Source of the DNA: Saprospirales bacterium | GTDB lineage: Bacteria; Bacteroidota; Bacteroidia; Chitinophagales; Saprospiraceae | DNA length: 64,000 nt | Direction of reading: 5' to 3' | Assembly (NCBI GenBank): GCA_016711045.1 | Contig: JADJTT010000007.1 | Span: 453,592 to 517,591 of the forward strand | Shown: positions 53,701-61,931 of the stretch, piece by piece | Layout: each line of letters begins with the position of its first letter | How positions within the stretch are numbered: position 1 is the stretch's first letter | Notes under the pieces: model-generated | What the model saw: the letters and a program-made list of their open reading frames with translations, nothing else | What the model was told of the DNA's origin: nothing | Database searches by the model: none | Made by a program: the position numbers and the translations under genes

Positions 53701-55270
53701 TGGCATAGTGGAAGATCTTATCCTTGACCTCTACCTCCTGGCGTTCGGAGTCATAGCTGATAAAACCCTTGGCCACCAGGTCATACAAGAGGGTTTGGAT
53801 ATTCTCTACTGTAAACCGGGAGTCCAGTTTCGAGGCCAGGTAGTCTGCGTCGAGGATGCGGGTTCCCTCCCGTTCCGACACGGCCTTGATCACGGCAATC
53901 GGGTTGAAGGTGGCAATATTTTGAAAGCGGTTGTAGTCGGATTCCTCAAAATAGGCCAGCGATTCAAACACCACCGGGGTTTTCCGGCGGCTGAACGCCA
54001 GACTTTTCTCCCCAAACGTGATGGAGTCGCCTTCCACGTAAAAATTGATCTTATCCGAGTCGATGTTGATATTGTGCAGGGAACTGAAGAAAGGGTTCCG
54101 GTCGCTCCCCCGGTCGCCGCGGGTCAATTCCAGCTGTTGTTTGGGGATTTCAAAACGAAAATTCACGGAAGGATGATAGAGCGAATCCTGTCCAAAATAC
54201 AGGGTAGCCGATACGCGATCGCCCGTTATACGCTCTTCCCGCCGGATGGTGAACAGTTCGGCGCTGGCACGGAGGCGGAGGACTTTGTCATTGTCGAGGA
54301 TTTCGAGTTGGGCCGGCGTTTCCCGGGTTCCAAAGCCGTAAACGGTGGTACCCTGCAGCCGGAACCCACCCATGTATCGAATGCCCTGCCCCAGGTTGCT
54401 GACCCGAAGCACTTTTTCATACGATTCAAACCGGGGATAAGACCCCCCGGTAGCGGCATTATCCGAACTCATTTTATCCTCAAACCGGCCTTTTACCAAC
54501 CGCTCTCCAAAGTAGAGGGGATAATGCAGGCTAACTGAATCGGCCTGGTAAATACTCTTCTCTGCTTCGATGAGATAGGATTCGAGCACGGCATACACTT
54601 CAGGGCTAAAACCCAGCCGTTGCCAGCTGACCTTGCCCCCGCGGCCTTTCCAGACGTTTTCCACCGGGGAAAACTCACCCGCAGTTCCGTAGATGGCAAT
54701 GGAATCTTGCTTTCGAACACCGTAAAGATCCAATTTCTTGAAGATCAGATAGGGCGCTCCCTCCCGCAGTTCCCACCGAAAATCATCGGAGGAAACAACC
54801 CAGCTCACCCCGGAGCTCGAGGTCCGGATAGACCTGGATTCAAAAAAGCCACTGGAAAATTTGAGAAAGCTCAGGAAGGAATTGGCCTTGTAAAATTCGC
54901 TTGACAGCATCCCGTTCAGCAGTTGGTGCCATTCGGCAAAGAGCCCACCCGAATTTTCGCGTTTTTTTAACTGGACCAATCCATTGAGATATTCAGAAAA
55001 ATGGGGGCTTGCCGACAAACTGCGCGACAGCATTTGATTGGCTGTTTGCCGAATAACGGGAAGCTCTTCCGGCGTGATGGAGCCCACTTTTACCAACGCG
55101 GCAAATTCGCCGTAAATATCTTGTACCGCAGAGATCTTATTCGCAGTGACAAAGCCCTCGAATTGAGCTAAAAACTCCTTGGGATCTTCCGGAAATTCCT
55201 TCGACCCTGGTTGGGCAATGATCCAGGAAGAAATAGAAAGTATGACCAGGCAAGTCAGTAAAAACCGCAT
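50753..55270 (-). CDS. very large exported beta-rich protein of unknown function
   Basis: The ATG at 55270 gives 1505 residues with signal peptide MRFLLTCLVILSISSWIIAQ. Residues 20-200 are helical. The rest is a long run of short beta-strand segments rich in Asp/Ser/Thr, with phrases such as FDIKDQRIVVNGVSNIVF and YIYTEDGEVFVESNGEMRTL recurring in pattern, not exact sequence. The layout is reminiscent of long lipid-groove or beta-helix proteins of the envelope (LptD- or AsmA-like), but I recognise no domain. No sorting domain is visible at the C terminus. prmA lies 49 bp upstream on the same strand. Confidence 0.75.
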   Translation of the reverse strand: MRFLLTCLVILSISSWIIAQPGSKEFPEDPKEFLAQFEGFVTANKISAVQDIYGEFAALVKVGSITPEELPVIRQTANQMLSRSLSASPHFSEYLNGLVQLKKRENSGGLFAEWHQLLNGMLSSEFYKANSFLSFLKFSSGFFESRSIRTSSSGVSWVVSSDDFRWELREGAPYLIFKKLDLYGVRKQDSIAIYGTAGEFSPVENVWKGRGGKVSWQRLGFSPEVYAVLESYLIEAEKSIYQADSVSLHYPLYFGERLVKGRFEDKMSSDNAATGGSYPRFESYEKVLRVSNLGQGIRYMGGFRLQGTTVYGFGTRETPAQLEILDNDKVLRLRASAELFTIRREERITGDRVSATLYFGQDSLYHPSVNFRFEIPKQQLELTRGDRGSDRNPFFSSLHNINIDSDKINFYVEGDSITFGEKSLAFSRRKTPVVFESLAYFEESDYNRFQNIATFNPIAVIKAVSEREGTRILDADYLASKLDSRFTVENIQTLLYDLVAKGFISYDSERQEVEVKDKIFHYANASQKKVDFDALRIESETDKTNATFDIKDQRIVVNGVSNIVFSQTQAVALKPFEGQVVIGKNRNLDFDGRLFAGFGTLTGKDFHLDYDKFQIQLDSVRYFDLFLTTGEKDAQGKPLAYSLGSRIEHLRGVLLVDAPSNKSGRDNIPMFPSLQSKDYSYVYYDAPEIRKGVYERDSFYFKLNPFSFNSLDKFDNSALRFKGSMYSADIFPVFEETLVLQDEDASLGFLSATPKGGYPCYLKKGQYEGNILLSNKGFLGQGKLDYLGATVNSDDIVFEPKRMTGSAKRFDLREDRTGPVKIPKAVGFDVQIDWQPYLDSMYVTSVEAPFELFNDNRHFLKGTLILTPGGLKARGQFSWDKASMSSGLFSFGYYSVHADTTDLQIKSFDTETLALKTSNLTGDVDFETQKGSFMANDPVTHETFFPGNQYLTSMDAFDWNMREDKVTFRPVFRPVASFVSTHPDKDSLRFQGDAAEFDLKTNNLRITGVKSIVSADAYIYTEDGEVFVESNGEMRTLNNARIVADTINKFHVINRATATISGRKNFKAKGYYEYNIGRRQQEILFQDIIGAPVGKGKYSERPAVTRATGEVKPEDRFYIDTKTEFRGTISLFSESRNLLFNGFARLDANLAARHWFTVDFEGDKTDLAIRFDEPRNYEGEPLKTGLFLSKESYFCYPRIMAPLYYRKDRPVLPVTGLFQYEPKDDTFIFGDSLKVATNSLKGNLLTFYNGTGKVEAEGRFDIGKSLKYISVEAAGRAETMADVMSADTLSPGPVGQELKGDFMLGIKLILPDPLLKFMANDIKATSFEAPTAIYANDPSFYKKTVSELFPPDKDVQKVIDLVSLNEFDLPKKVNNYTFLWSKVPMKWNQEYQSFVSLQQKLPLASIDGDMINRMLTCYIEVRMPFDDDDRFYMFVQAPSGVFYFFGFKQGIMNVVSSNDAFNDLVLKLKDKDRIFKMPDGNTYEIQLVEKGTASTFLTRAQDAQK

Positions 55271-55319
55271 AGAGATGGTTTGTGTGATAACAAAATGTAT
55301 TGCCGGAGGAGGAAAAGGT

Positions 55320-56153
55320 TCAAAGACGGCGGAGTTGCATTGCAATCCACTGCCCTTTATCCCGGATCTCTTCGACCTGAAAACCCGCATTCAGCACTGC
55401 TTTTTCGATAAGATCCCGATCTGCCCGAAGGATTCCCGAGATCACTAACAGTCCTTGTGCCGGCAACATGGCATATAACGGGATAAAGGAGTCTAATAGT
55501 ACGTGCCGGTTGATGTTGGCAAGCACCAGGTCATAGCTCCGCGCGTGCACTTTTTCCAAAGTTCCTTCGATCACCACCACTTTTTCGGCCTGGTTCATCA
55601 CGCAATTGTCGCGGGCATTTTCACAGGCGATGGATTCGATCTCCAGGGCATCGATGGCAGCGGCGCCCAATTTATCGGCCAGGATAGCCAAAATGCCGGT
55701 GCCGGCTCCGTAATCGAGCACCCGGGCGCCCTTTAGAGGGAGCTGCTCCATGAGCTCGATCATCATATAGGTAGTCTCGTGATGCCCGGTGCCAAAGGCC
55801 ATGCGTGGCTGGATACAAAGCTCATACTGCACCGCATCGCCAAACGACGGGTGAAACTCGGCCCGAATCCCGCAAAAAGAACCGACCTGGATCGGGGAGA
55901 AATTGGACTCCCAGAGTACGTTCCAGTTGCGGTCCTCCATGAGTTCCGCTTTGAAGGTAAAAGGTATTTTTCCCCGAAGGTGCTCTATTTCAAGTGCAAG
56001 CGTTTCTGTAGAAGTAGAAACCGGAAGGTACGCGATCAGGCAATCTTCCCTTTCCTCAAAACTTTCAAAAGGCAGGGTGGTGAGCAGGGCCAGCAAGGCT
56101 TCCTGCAACTCGGGCGCTACCCAAAAATGATATGCGAAATAATCTTTTCCCAT
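55320..56153 (-). CDS. prmA: ribosomal protein L11 methyltransferase
   Basis: The 277-residue protein has the PrmA core: RMAFGTGHHETTYMMIELME, VLDYGAGTGILAILADKLGA (SAM loop) and LVLANINRHVLL, the NPPY-like NIN motif. The N-terminal domain that recognises L11 is present. It trimethylates L11. It starts 10 bp after the DinB gene in the same direction. Confidence 0.94.
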   Translation of the reverse strand: MGKDYFAYHFWVAPELQEALLALLTTLPFESFEEREDCLIAYLPVSTSTETLALEIEHLRGKIPFTFKAELMEDRNWNVLWESNFSPIQVGSFCGIRAEFHPSFGDAVQYELCIQPRMAFGTGHHETTYMMIELMEQLPLKGARVLDYGAGTGILAILADKLGAAAIDALEIESIACENARDNCVMNQAEKVVVIEGTLEKVHARSYDLVLANINRHVLLDSFIPLYAMLPAQGLLVISGILRADRDLIEKAVLNAGFQVEEIRDKGQWIAMQLRRL

Positions 56154-56163
56154 CGGTGTGATT

Positions 56164-56682
56164 TCAGGATGCTTTTTTCTGCTCTTTTTGAAATTTCAAG
56201 GTGGAAGGCGCCATGCCCAATTCTTCCTGCAAGGGAAGATCGGGCTGGGCCTGGCGCAACCCCATTTTCACAATAGCTAAATGGTGCACTGCGTGGTCGA
56301 AAGCATACATCAATTCCCTGCCAACAGAAGATTGCACGGTGGGTCGCGGCGCCTCCTCTTCCGGAATGAAGTCCGCTTGTACCGGAAGCGCGGCATTTTC
56401 ATCGAGCGCTTTCAACCGAATTGAAATCACCTGAAAGGTCTGTCTGGCATACAAGGGATCCTGTTCAATTTGCGGATCCCGTTCTCTTTTTGCATAATCG
56501 ACCAGGCCTGCTGTTGCACCCGAGACCACTGCCTCGTAAAAATTGAGAATATGCCGGATATGCTGCCCAATAGTGGACCCATTGAACAGGTCGAGCGGCC
56601 GGGCATAGACATCCTGCTCTACCAGAGCCAACAACGCATCAATTTGACGGAGCATGAGTTCGTTCCCTTCTTTGCAGTTCAT
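56164..56682 (-). CDS. DinB-like four-helix protein
   Basis: The 172-residue protein has the metal-binding histidines of DinB/YfiT proteins: STIGQHIRHILNFYEAV, and FDHAVHHLAIVKM near residue 125. Members include bacillithiol S-transferases and hydrolases, which fits an organism with YtxJ, but the activity is not determined. An intrinsic terminator separates it from folD. Confidence 0.82.
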   Translation of the reverse strand: MNCKEGNELMLRQIDALLALVEQDVYARPLDLFNGSTIGQHIRHILNFYEAVVSGATAGLVDYAKRERDPQIEQDPLYARQTFQVISIRLKALDENAALPVQADFIPEEEAPRPTVQSSVGRELMYAFDHAVHHLAIVKMGLRQAQPDLPLQEELGMAPSTLKFQKEQKKAS

Positions 56683-56700
56683 AGCTTTTTGGTCAGGCTA

Positions 56701-56735
56701 TAAAGGAGCAGCCACCTCCGGCAGCTGCTTCTTTA
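56701..56735 (-). terminator. terminator after folD
   Basis: TAAAGGAGCAGC pairs with GCTGCTTCTTTA (12 bp, one G.T pair), with two further C-G pairs inside. It lies 12 bp after the folD stop in the direction of transcription, before the DinB gene. Confidence 0.6.
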
Positions 56736-56746
56736 TTAGCCTATTC

Positions 56747-57628
56747 TTATGGATAAATTTCCTTTTTCGCCGCCTTGAGCGTATTCAACAACAAACTGGT
56801 CACCGTCATGAGGCCAACGCCTCCGGGAACCGGGGTGATAAAACTCGATTTAGGGGCTACTTCTTCAAAATCCACATCGCCCACCAGGCGGTAGCCGTTT
56901 TTAGCGGTGGGGTCATCCACCCGGTTGATGCCTACATCGATCACGACTACGCCTTCTTTCACCCAATCTCCTTTCACAAACTCCGGAATGCCAATAGCCG
57001 CCACGAGAATATCAGCCCGGCGAACCTCCGCAGGAAGGTCTTTGGTGCGGGAATGGGTGAGCGTGACCGTACAATCGCCCACTTTGGCCTTGCGGGAAAG
57101 CAGGATGCTGATGGGCGTACCCACGATATTGCTGCGCCCCAATACGACACAATGCTTGCCGCTGGTAGGGATTTCATAGCGTTCCAGCATTTGCAGAATA
57201 CCAAATGGGGTGGCGGGGATGAAGCACGGAAGCCCTTGTGCCATCCGTCCGAAGTTGACGGGATGAAACCCGTCGACGTCTTTTCGGGGGTCAATCGCCA
57301 GGATAACCTTGTTTTCGTCGATGTGTTTGGGAAGGGGCAATTGCACGATGAAGCCATCGATAGAGGGGTCTTCATTCAATTGGGTGACGATGTCCAGCAA
57401 CTCCTGTTCAGAGATGGAAGCATCGCGGCGGATGAGGGTGGATTGAAAGCCAACCTGTTCGCAGGACTTGACCTTGCTCCGCACGTAGGCCTGGCTGGCG
57501 GGGTCTTCGCCCACCAACACAGCTGCCAGATGGGGTGTTTTTCCACCCGCTTTTTGGATCGCTTCCACTTCCTGCGCGATCTCCTGCTTGATGGTTTCGC
57601 TGAGTTTTTTGCCGTCTATTAGTGTCAT
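56747..57628 (-). CDS. folD: methylenetetrahydrofolate dehydrogenase/cyclohydrolase
   Basis: The ATG at 57628 gives 293 residues beginning MTLIDGKKLSETIKQEIAQE. The catalytic lysine lies in AYVRSKVKSCEQVGF. GFIVQLPLPKHIDENKV, VVLGRSNIVGTPISILL and FITPVPGGVGLMTVTSLLLN are FolD signatures. It interconverts methylene- and formyl-tetrahydrofolate. The longer frame up to 57688 has no support. Confidence 0.96.
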   Translation of the reverse strand: MTLIDGKKLSETIKQEIAQEVEAIQKAGGKTPHLAAVLVGEDPASQAYVRSKVKSCEQVGFQSTLIRRDASISEQELLDIVTQLNEDPSIDGFIVQLPLPKHIDENKVILAIDPRKDVDGFHPVNFGRMAQGLPCFIPATPFGILQMLERYEIPTSGKHCVVLGRSNIVGTPISILLSRKAKVGDCTVTLTHSRTKDLPAEVRRADILVAAIGIPEFVKGDWVKEGVVVIDVGINRVDDPTAKNGYRLVGDVDFEEVAPKSSFITPVPGGVGLMTVTSLLLNTLKAAKKEIYP

Positions 57629-57731
57629 AGGGAAAGATATTGAGGCCGGAGGTGTATGCCCTCCGGCAAAAGTGAAGAACAGCACCAAAAATAGGAAAAG
57701 TTGACTGGATTTCAGGGCCGTGGGGCAAAAG

Positions 57732-57768
57732 AAAAGCCCTTCACCGAAAGAACCGGGGAAGGGCTTTT
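57732..57768 (-). terminator. intrinsic terminator after dnaK
   Basis: AAAAGCCCTTC and GAAGGGCTTTT form a perfect 11-bp stem 20 bp after the dnaK stop, with T-rich sequence on the minus strand. Confidence 0.8.
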
Positions 57769-57788
57769 GCTTGTATATAAATAGAAGC

Positions 57789-59705
57789 TTACTTCTTGTC
57801 GTCTACTTCTTCGAATTCTACATCTGTCACATCGTCGGTATTGGTAGAAGAACCACCGTTCTGAGCGCCTTCTGCGCCTGCTGTGTCTTCCGGACCACCC
57901 TGCTGGGAAGCCTGGTACATATCCTGGCTGGCAGCCTGCCATGCCGCATTAAGCGCTTCGGAAGCCTTGTCGATCCGGGCGAAATCCTGCACCTTTTGGG
58001 CTTCTTTCAACTCGGTCAAAGCCGATTCGATGGCGCCTTTTTTGTCAGCCGGGATCTTATCGCCGTATTCTTTCAACTGCTTGTCGGTCTGGAAAACCAG
58101 TGAATCGGCGGCGTTCAGTTTGTCTGCGCGCTCACGTGCTTCCCGGTCGGAATCTGCGTTGACCTGGGCTTCGGTCTTCATCCGTTCGATCTCCTCGGGC
58201 GACAAGCCGGTAGAAGCTTCAATGCGGATGTGTTGTTTCTTGCCCGTGCCTTTGTCGAGCGCCGAGACGTTCAAAATACCGTTGGCGTCGATGTCGAAGG
58301 TCACTTCGATCTGCGGCATACCGCGCTGAGAAGGCGGAATTCCGTCGAGGATAAAGCGGCCCACCGTGCGGTTGTCTTTGGCCATCGGACGTTCGCCCTG
58401 CAGGATATGGATTTCTACCGAAGGTTGGTTGTCGGCAGCTGTAGAGTAAATTTTCGACTTCTTGGTCGGAATAGTCTTATTGGCTTCGATCACCACGTCG
58501 TACACTCCACCCATGGTTTCAATACCCATGGAGAGCGGCGTTACGTCGAGGAGCAGGACATCCTGCACATCGCCCGCGAGTACTCCACCCTGGATGGCAG
58601 CGCCAATGGCAACTACTTCATCGGGATTCACCCCTTTATTGGGTTTTTTGCCGAAGAAATCTTCCACTGCTTGCTGGATCGCCGGGATACGGGTCGAACC
58701 CCCTACCAGGATGATCTCATCAATTTCGCTGTTGGTGGTACCGGCGTCTTTCATTGCAAGACGGCAAGGTTCCAGTGTACGGCGAATGAGCGAATCAGAC
58801 AATTGTTCGAATTTCGCACGAGTCAGTTTTTGTACCAGGTGCTTGGGCACGCCGTCTACAGCAGTGATATACGGAAGGTTAATCTCCGTTTCCGTGGCAG
58901 ACGACAGCTCGATCTTGGCTTTCTCGGCCGCATCTTTCAGGCGTTGAAGAGCCATCATATCTTTGCGCAGATCGATCCCTTCTTGTTGTTTGAAGGTATC
59001 TGCCAGGAAGTCGATAATGACGTGGTCAAAATCGTCGCCACCCAGGAAGGTGTCCCCGTTGGTTGATTTTACTTCAAACAAGCCTTCATCCAGGCGCAGG
59101 ATCGAAATATCGAACGTACCGCCACCGAGGTCATACACGGCGATGGTCATCTCCTTATTGCGCTTATCGAGGCCGTAAGCAAGTGCCGCAGCCGTCGGTT
59201 CGTTGATGATCCGGCGGATCTTCAGTCCGGCGATCTCTCCGGCTTCTTTGGTAGCCTGCCGTTGCGAGTCGTTGAAGTATGCCGGCACGGTGACGACCGC
59301 TTCGGTCACTTCCGACCCCAAAAAGTCTTCGGCTACTTTTTTCATTTTTTGCAATACCATGGCAGAGATCTCCTGCGGCGTATACATCCTGCCGTCGATA
59401 TCTACCCGGACTGTATCATTTTCCCCTTTGACCACCTTATAGGTCATGCGGGCTCCTTCTTTGTTAATTTCGGAGTACCGATGTCCCATAAAGCGTTTGA
59501 TCGAAGAGATCGTTCGTGTCGGGTTGGTAATGGCCTGACGTTTGGCGGGGTCGCCAATCTTCCGTTCGCCATTATCCATAAAGCCGATTACAGAAGGCGT
59601 CGTCCGTTTCCCTTCGTCGTTGGGGATCACAGCCGGCTCGTTCCCTTCCATTACAGCTACACAAGAGTTCGTAGTCCCTAAATCGATTCCAATTATTTTT
59701 CCCAT
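57789..59705 (-). CDS. dnaK: chaperone DnaK (Hsp70)
   Basis: The 638-residue protein starts MGKIIGIDLGTTNSCVAVME. It has the Hsp70 signatures DLGGGTFDISIL and LVGGSTRIPAIQQ, and a complete substrate-binding domain and acidic C terminus ending EFEEVDDKK. It folds proteins with DnaJ and GrpE, whose genes are not adjacent. No CIRCE operator or -7 TAnnTTTG was found upstream. A -24/-12-like element and two palindromes are present instead. Confidence 0.98.
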   Translation of the reverse strand: MGKIIGIDLGTTNSCVAVMEGNEPAVIPNDEGKRTTPSVIGFMDNGERKIGDPAKRQAITNPTRTISSIKRFMGHRYSEINKEGARMTYKVVKGENDTVRVDIDGRMYTPQEISAMVLQKMKKVAEDFLGSEVTEAVVTVPAYFNDSQRQATKEAGEIAGLKIRRIINEPTAAALAYGLDKRNKEMTIAVYDLGGGTFDISILRLDEGLFEVKSTNGDTFLGGDDFDHVIIDFLADTFKQQEGIDLRKDMMALQRLKDAAEKAKIELSSATETEINLPYITAVDGVPKHLVQKLTRAKFEQLSDSLIRRTLEPCRLAMKDAGTTNSEIDEIILVGGSTRIPAIQQAVEDFFGKKPNKGVNPDEVVAIGAAIQGGVLAGDVQDVLLLDVTPLSMGIETMGGVYDVVIEANKTIPTKKSKIYSTAADNQPSVEIHILQGERPMAKDNRTVGRFILDGIPPSQRGMPQIEVTFDIDANGILNVSALDKGTGKKQHIRIEASTGLSPEEIERMKTEAQVNADSDREARERADKLNAADSLVFQTDKQLKEYGDKIPADKKGAIESALTELKEAQKVQDFARIDKASEALNAAWQAASQDMYQASQQGGPEDTAGAEGAQNGGSSTNTDDVTDVEFEEVDDKK

Positions 59706-59744
59706 GCTAATGTACTTTAAATGCTTTGGTTACGACCCTTTACC

Positions 59745-59760
59745 CGCAAGGCCTGTGCCA
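59745..59760 (-). promoter_or_regulatory. sigma-54-like -24/-12 element upstream of dnaK
   Basis: On the minus strand TGGCACAGGCCTTGCG (59760 to 59745) has GG and GC exactly 10 nt apart and fits TGGCACRnnnnTTGCW except for the last base. The -12 GC is about 41 bp before the dnaK ATG. Confidence 0.4.
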
Positions 59761-59766
59761 ATTGAG

Positions 59767-59780
59767 AATTTGGCCAAATT
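59767..59780. promoter_or_regulatory. 14-bp perfect palindrome beside the dnaK -24 element
   Basis: AATTTGGCCAAATT is a perfect palindrome 7 bp upstream of the -24 element (as read on the minus strand). It could be an operator or an activator site. Confidence 0.35.
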
Positions 59781-59820
59781 TTGGCAGATTTTGCATGGGG
59801 GATATGTCAAAACGGCAGGA

Positions 59821-59875
59821 AATGGGTATGGGCGCAGGGGCGAAAAATTTTTCGCCCTTACCGCCCATACCCATT
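59821..59875 (-). terminator. long hairpin after the DUF4249 gene
   Basis: Outer arms AATGGGTATGGGCG and CGCCCATACCCATT (14 bp, perfect) enclose an inner 20-nt perfect palindrome at 59838-59857, with small bulges between. It overlaps the TAA of the DUF4249 gene, so it probably ends that transcript and shields dnaK from read-through. Confidence 0.6.
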
Positions 59876-60875
59876 ATTGGAAATTAAGATCCTTGGTAAC
59901 CTCAGCGTTTTGAAGATAGTTCTCACTATCTGCCGTGAGGAGCAAACCGGGGACAGTCGTTTCCACCACCGAGGTGAAAATGCCTCTGCCTTCGGAGAGG
60001 TTGGAATACACGGGGATTTCCTGGGCGCTGGTGATACCGGTGTTGGCCAGGGCGATAGAGATATATTCGGCTACTGCCTCTCCCCCACCTTTAAAAACCA
60101 GATCCATGGAGGTAAGCAGGCGGGTGGCATCCGGGCGGGCTTCAATATTTTCAGCTAAAAAATTGTAAAACTGCAGGCCGAAGACCTTGGTGGAAATAGT
60201 AGAAGAGCCGCCTGACCGGGTGACGCCCTTTGCCATATTCCATTCCAATTCGTAGGTATGGACATTCGGGTCGCCTGCCAGTTTTTCCTCGTAATGGATG
60301 CGGAGCATAAGGTCAAAAATAAGGGCTTCATCGCCGGCTCTCCAGCGGAACGTGACATCGTGGTCGGAAGGAAAATCGAGCTTGGAGCCGGTCGCCAGGC
60401 CACCCTGAGGGACGATATCATCGAGGACCGTGCATTCCGAGGTTACTTTATCCAGGCCCTCTCCTCGATCGAGTGTGAATCGAACTACATCGCCGCCAGA
60501 AAGGGGAAGCGCGTTGCTTTTGACTTTGTAGAGATAGTTGGGGAGTTGCGCAAAATCGCCGGCATCCCGGGGATAGCCATCGAGCGCGCCATCCACTTTT
60601 TGGAGGATCGCCGACTTCCCCGTGGTCAGGTTAAGAAGGCTGACGGTCGCATCCGAGTAATAGATGGAATCGGGCTCCAATGCCGCGAGAAACGCACTAC
60701 CATTTTGATCCTGAAAAGCCTTTTCCACCCGGATATAGTGTGCCGTATCGGCTTTATTGAGCAAGCCGTACACGACGGGAATGTTTTGCCAGTCGGCAGT
60801 AAGATCGATATCCTGATCGCAAGCCGTGAGGGAAAGTATCCACAACGAAACCGCTAAAATTGCTACTTTTTTCAT
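59874..60875 (-). CDS. DUF4249 lipoprotein
   Basis: The ATG at 60875 gives 333 residues with lipoprotein signal SLWILSLTAC. The DUF4249 pattern follows: IPVVYGLLNKADTAHYIRVE and later AVAEYISIALANTG. Such lipoproteins usually follow a TonB-dependent receptor gene, but none is present in this window, so this copy stands alone. Role unknown. Confidence 0.85.
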   Translation of the reverse strand: MKKVAILAVSLWILSLTACDQDIDLTADWQNIPVVYGLLNKADTAHYIRVEKAFQDQNGSAFLAALEPDSIYYSDATVSLLNLTTGKSAILQKVDGALDGYPRDAGDFAQLPNYLYKVKSNALPLSGGDVVRFTLDRGEGLDKVTSECTVLDDIVPQGGLATGSKLDFPSDHDVTFRWRAGDEALIFDLMLRIHYEEKLAGDPNVHTYELEWNMAKGVTRSGGSSTISTKVFGLQFYNFLAENIEARPDATRLLTSMDLVFKGGGEAVAEYISIALANTGITSAQEIPVYSNLSEGRGIFTSVVETTVPGLLLTADSENYLQNAEVTKDLNFQ

Positions 60876-60950
60876 GCCGCAAAGGTACTGATAAGGCCGC
60901 AAAGGAAACAATTTCTATAAGAGAATAAAAATATTTGACTGCATCTATCC

Positions 60951-60958
60951 TACCTTTG
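60951..60958 (+). promoter_or_regulatory. -7 element of the panB promoter
   Basis: TACCTTTG matches TAnnTTTG, 27 bp before the ATG. TTTG at 60934-60937 is only 13 nt upstream, shorter than usual for a -33 box. Confidence 0.45.
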
Positions 60959-60985
60959 TCTGAAAGCCTACAAAAACAATCCCTC

Positions 60986-61801
60986 ATGTCGGTAAGCAAA
61001 CAAGTCAAGCGGGTAACCACCCATGTGTTGCAAGCGATGAAGTCGCAAGGCGAGAAGATCAGCATGCTCACGGCCTACGATTTTTCCATGGCCCGTATTC
61101 TGGATGAAGCCGGGGTCGATGTGCTCCTGGTAGGCGATTCGGCCTCCAATGTCATGGCCGGGCATGAAACGACCCTGCCGATCACGCTCGACCAGATGAT
61201 CTACCACGCTTCATCCGTCATCCGCGGCGTCAGTCGCGCCCTGGTGATCGTCGACCTGCCATTCGGCTCCTATCAAGGCAACTCGCGGGTCGCCCTGGAA
61301 TCGACCATCCGGATCATGAAAGAATCGGGCGCCCACGCCGTGAAACTGGAGGGCGGCGCGGAGATCGAAGAATCGATCAAACGCATCCTTTCCGCCGGGG
61401 TGCCGGTGATGGGCCACCTGGGACTCACGCCCCAGTCTATCTACAAATTCGGCACCTACTCCGTGCGGGCCCGTGAAGATGAAGAAGCCCAAAAGCTCCT
61501 TAGCGATGCCAAGTTTCTGGAAGACCTCGGCTGTTTCGCCTTGGTGCTGGAAAAGATACCTGCCAAATTGGCAAAAGAGGTGTCAGAAAGCCTCACCATC
61601 CCCACGATCGGCATCGGCGCCGGCGCCGACACCGACGGACAAGTGCTCGTGACCCACGATATGCTCGGCATCACCAAAGATTTCCAACCCCGTTTTGTAC
61701 GCCACTACCTCGATCTGTTCGATCAGATCAAAGGCGCCGTGGAACAGTATATCGGGGATGTGAAGGCGAAGAATTTTCCAAATGAGAATGAGCAGTACTA
61801 A
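60986..61801 (+). CDS. panB: 3-methyl-2-oxobutanoate hydroxymethyltransferase
   Basis: The ATG at 60986 gives 271 residues. Conserved PanB parts are SMLTAYDFSMARILDEAG, VLLVGDSASNVMAGHETT (Mg-binding Asp), VKLEGGAEIE, and PTIGIGAGADTDGQVLVTHD. It makes ketopantoate, the first step of pantothenate synthesis. panC and panD are not in this window. Confidence 0.96.
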   Translation: MSVSKQVKRVTTHVLQAMKSQGEKISMLTAYDFSMARILDEAGVDVLLVGDSASNVMAGHETTLPITLDQMIYHASSVIRGVSRALVIVDLPFGSYQGNSRVALESTIRIMKESGAHAVKLEGGAEIEESIKRILSAGVPVMGHLGLTPQSIYKFGTYSVRAREDEEAQKLLSDAKFLEDLGCFALVLEKIPAKLAKEVSESLTIPTIGIGAGADTDGQVLVTHDMLGITKDFQPRFVRHYLDLFDQIKGAVEQYIGDVKAKNFPNENEQY

Positions 61802-61836
61802 ATAGGCCGGAGCTCAATTCCAAAAGTCATATTTTT

Positions 61837-61919
61837 TAGTTTATGAGGTTTATAAAGTTTATTCCGCGCCCTGCGATAAACCCAATAAACCTCATAAACC
61901 CAATAAACCTTATAAACTC
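61837..61919. repeat. hairpin built from 9-nt AATAAACC-type words
   Basis: GTTTATGAGGTTTAT (61839-61853) pairs perfectly with ATAAACCTCATAAAC (61885-61899). The right side is a run of 9-nt words CAATAAACC, TCATAAACC, CAATAAACC, TTATAAACT. It fills the space between panB and mltG and ends 12 bp before the mltG ATG. Confidence 0.75.
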
Positions 61920-61931
61920 TTTTTCATACGC

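Noticed and set aside
53366..54538. 390-residue plus-strand frame opposite the 1505-residue protein gene
   Set aside because: Composition is that of an antisense shadow; the minus-strand gene has a signal peptide and consistent coding character.
59781..59796. Plus-strand TGGCAGATTTTGCA as a second sigma-54 promoter
   Set aside because: GG and GC are 8 nt apart, not 10, and it points away from dnaK toward no gene start.
59706..59873. CIRCE operator upstream of dnaK
   Set aside because: No TTAGCACTC-N9-GAGTGCTAA sequence is present.
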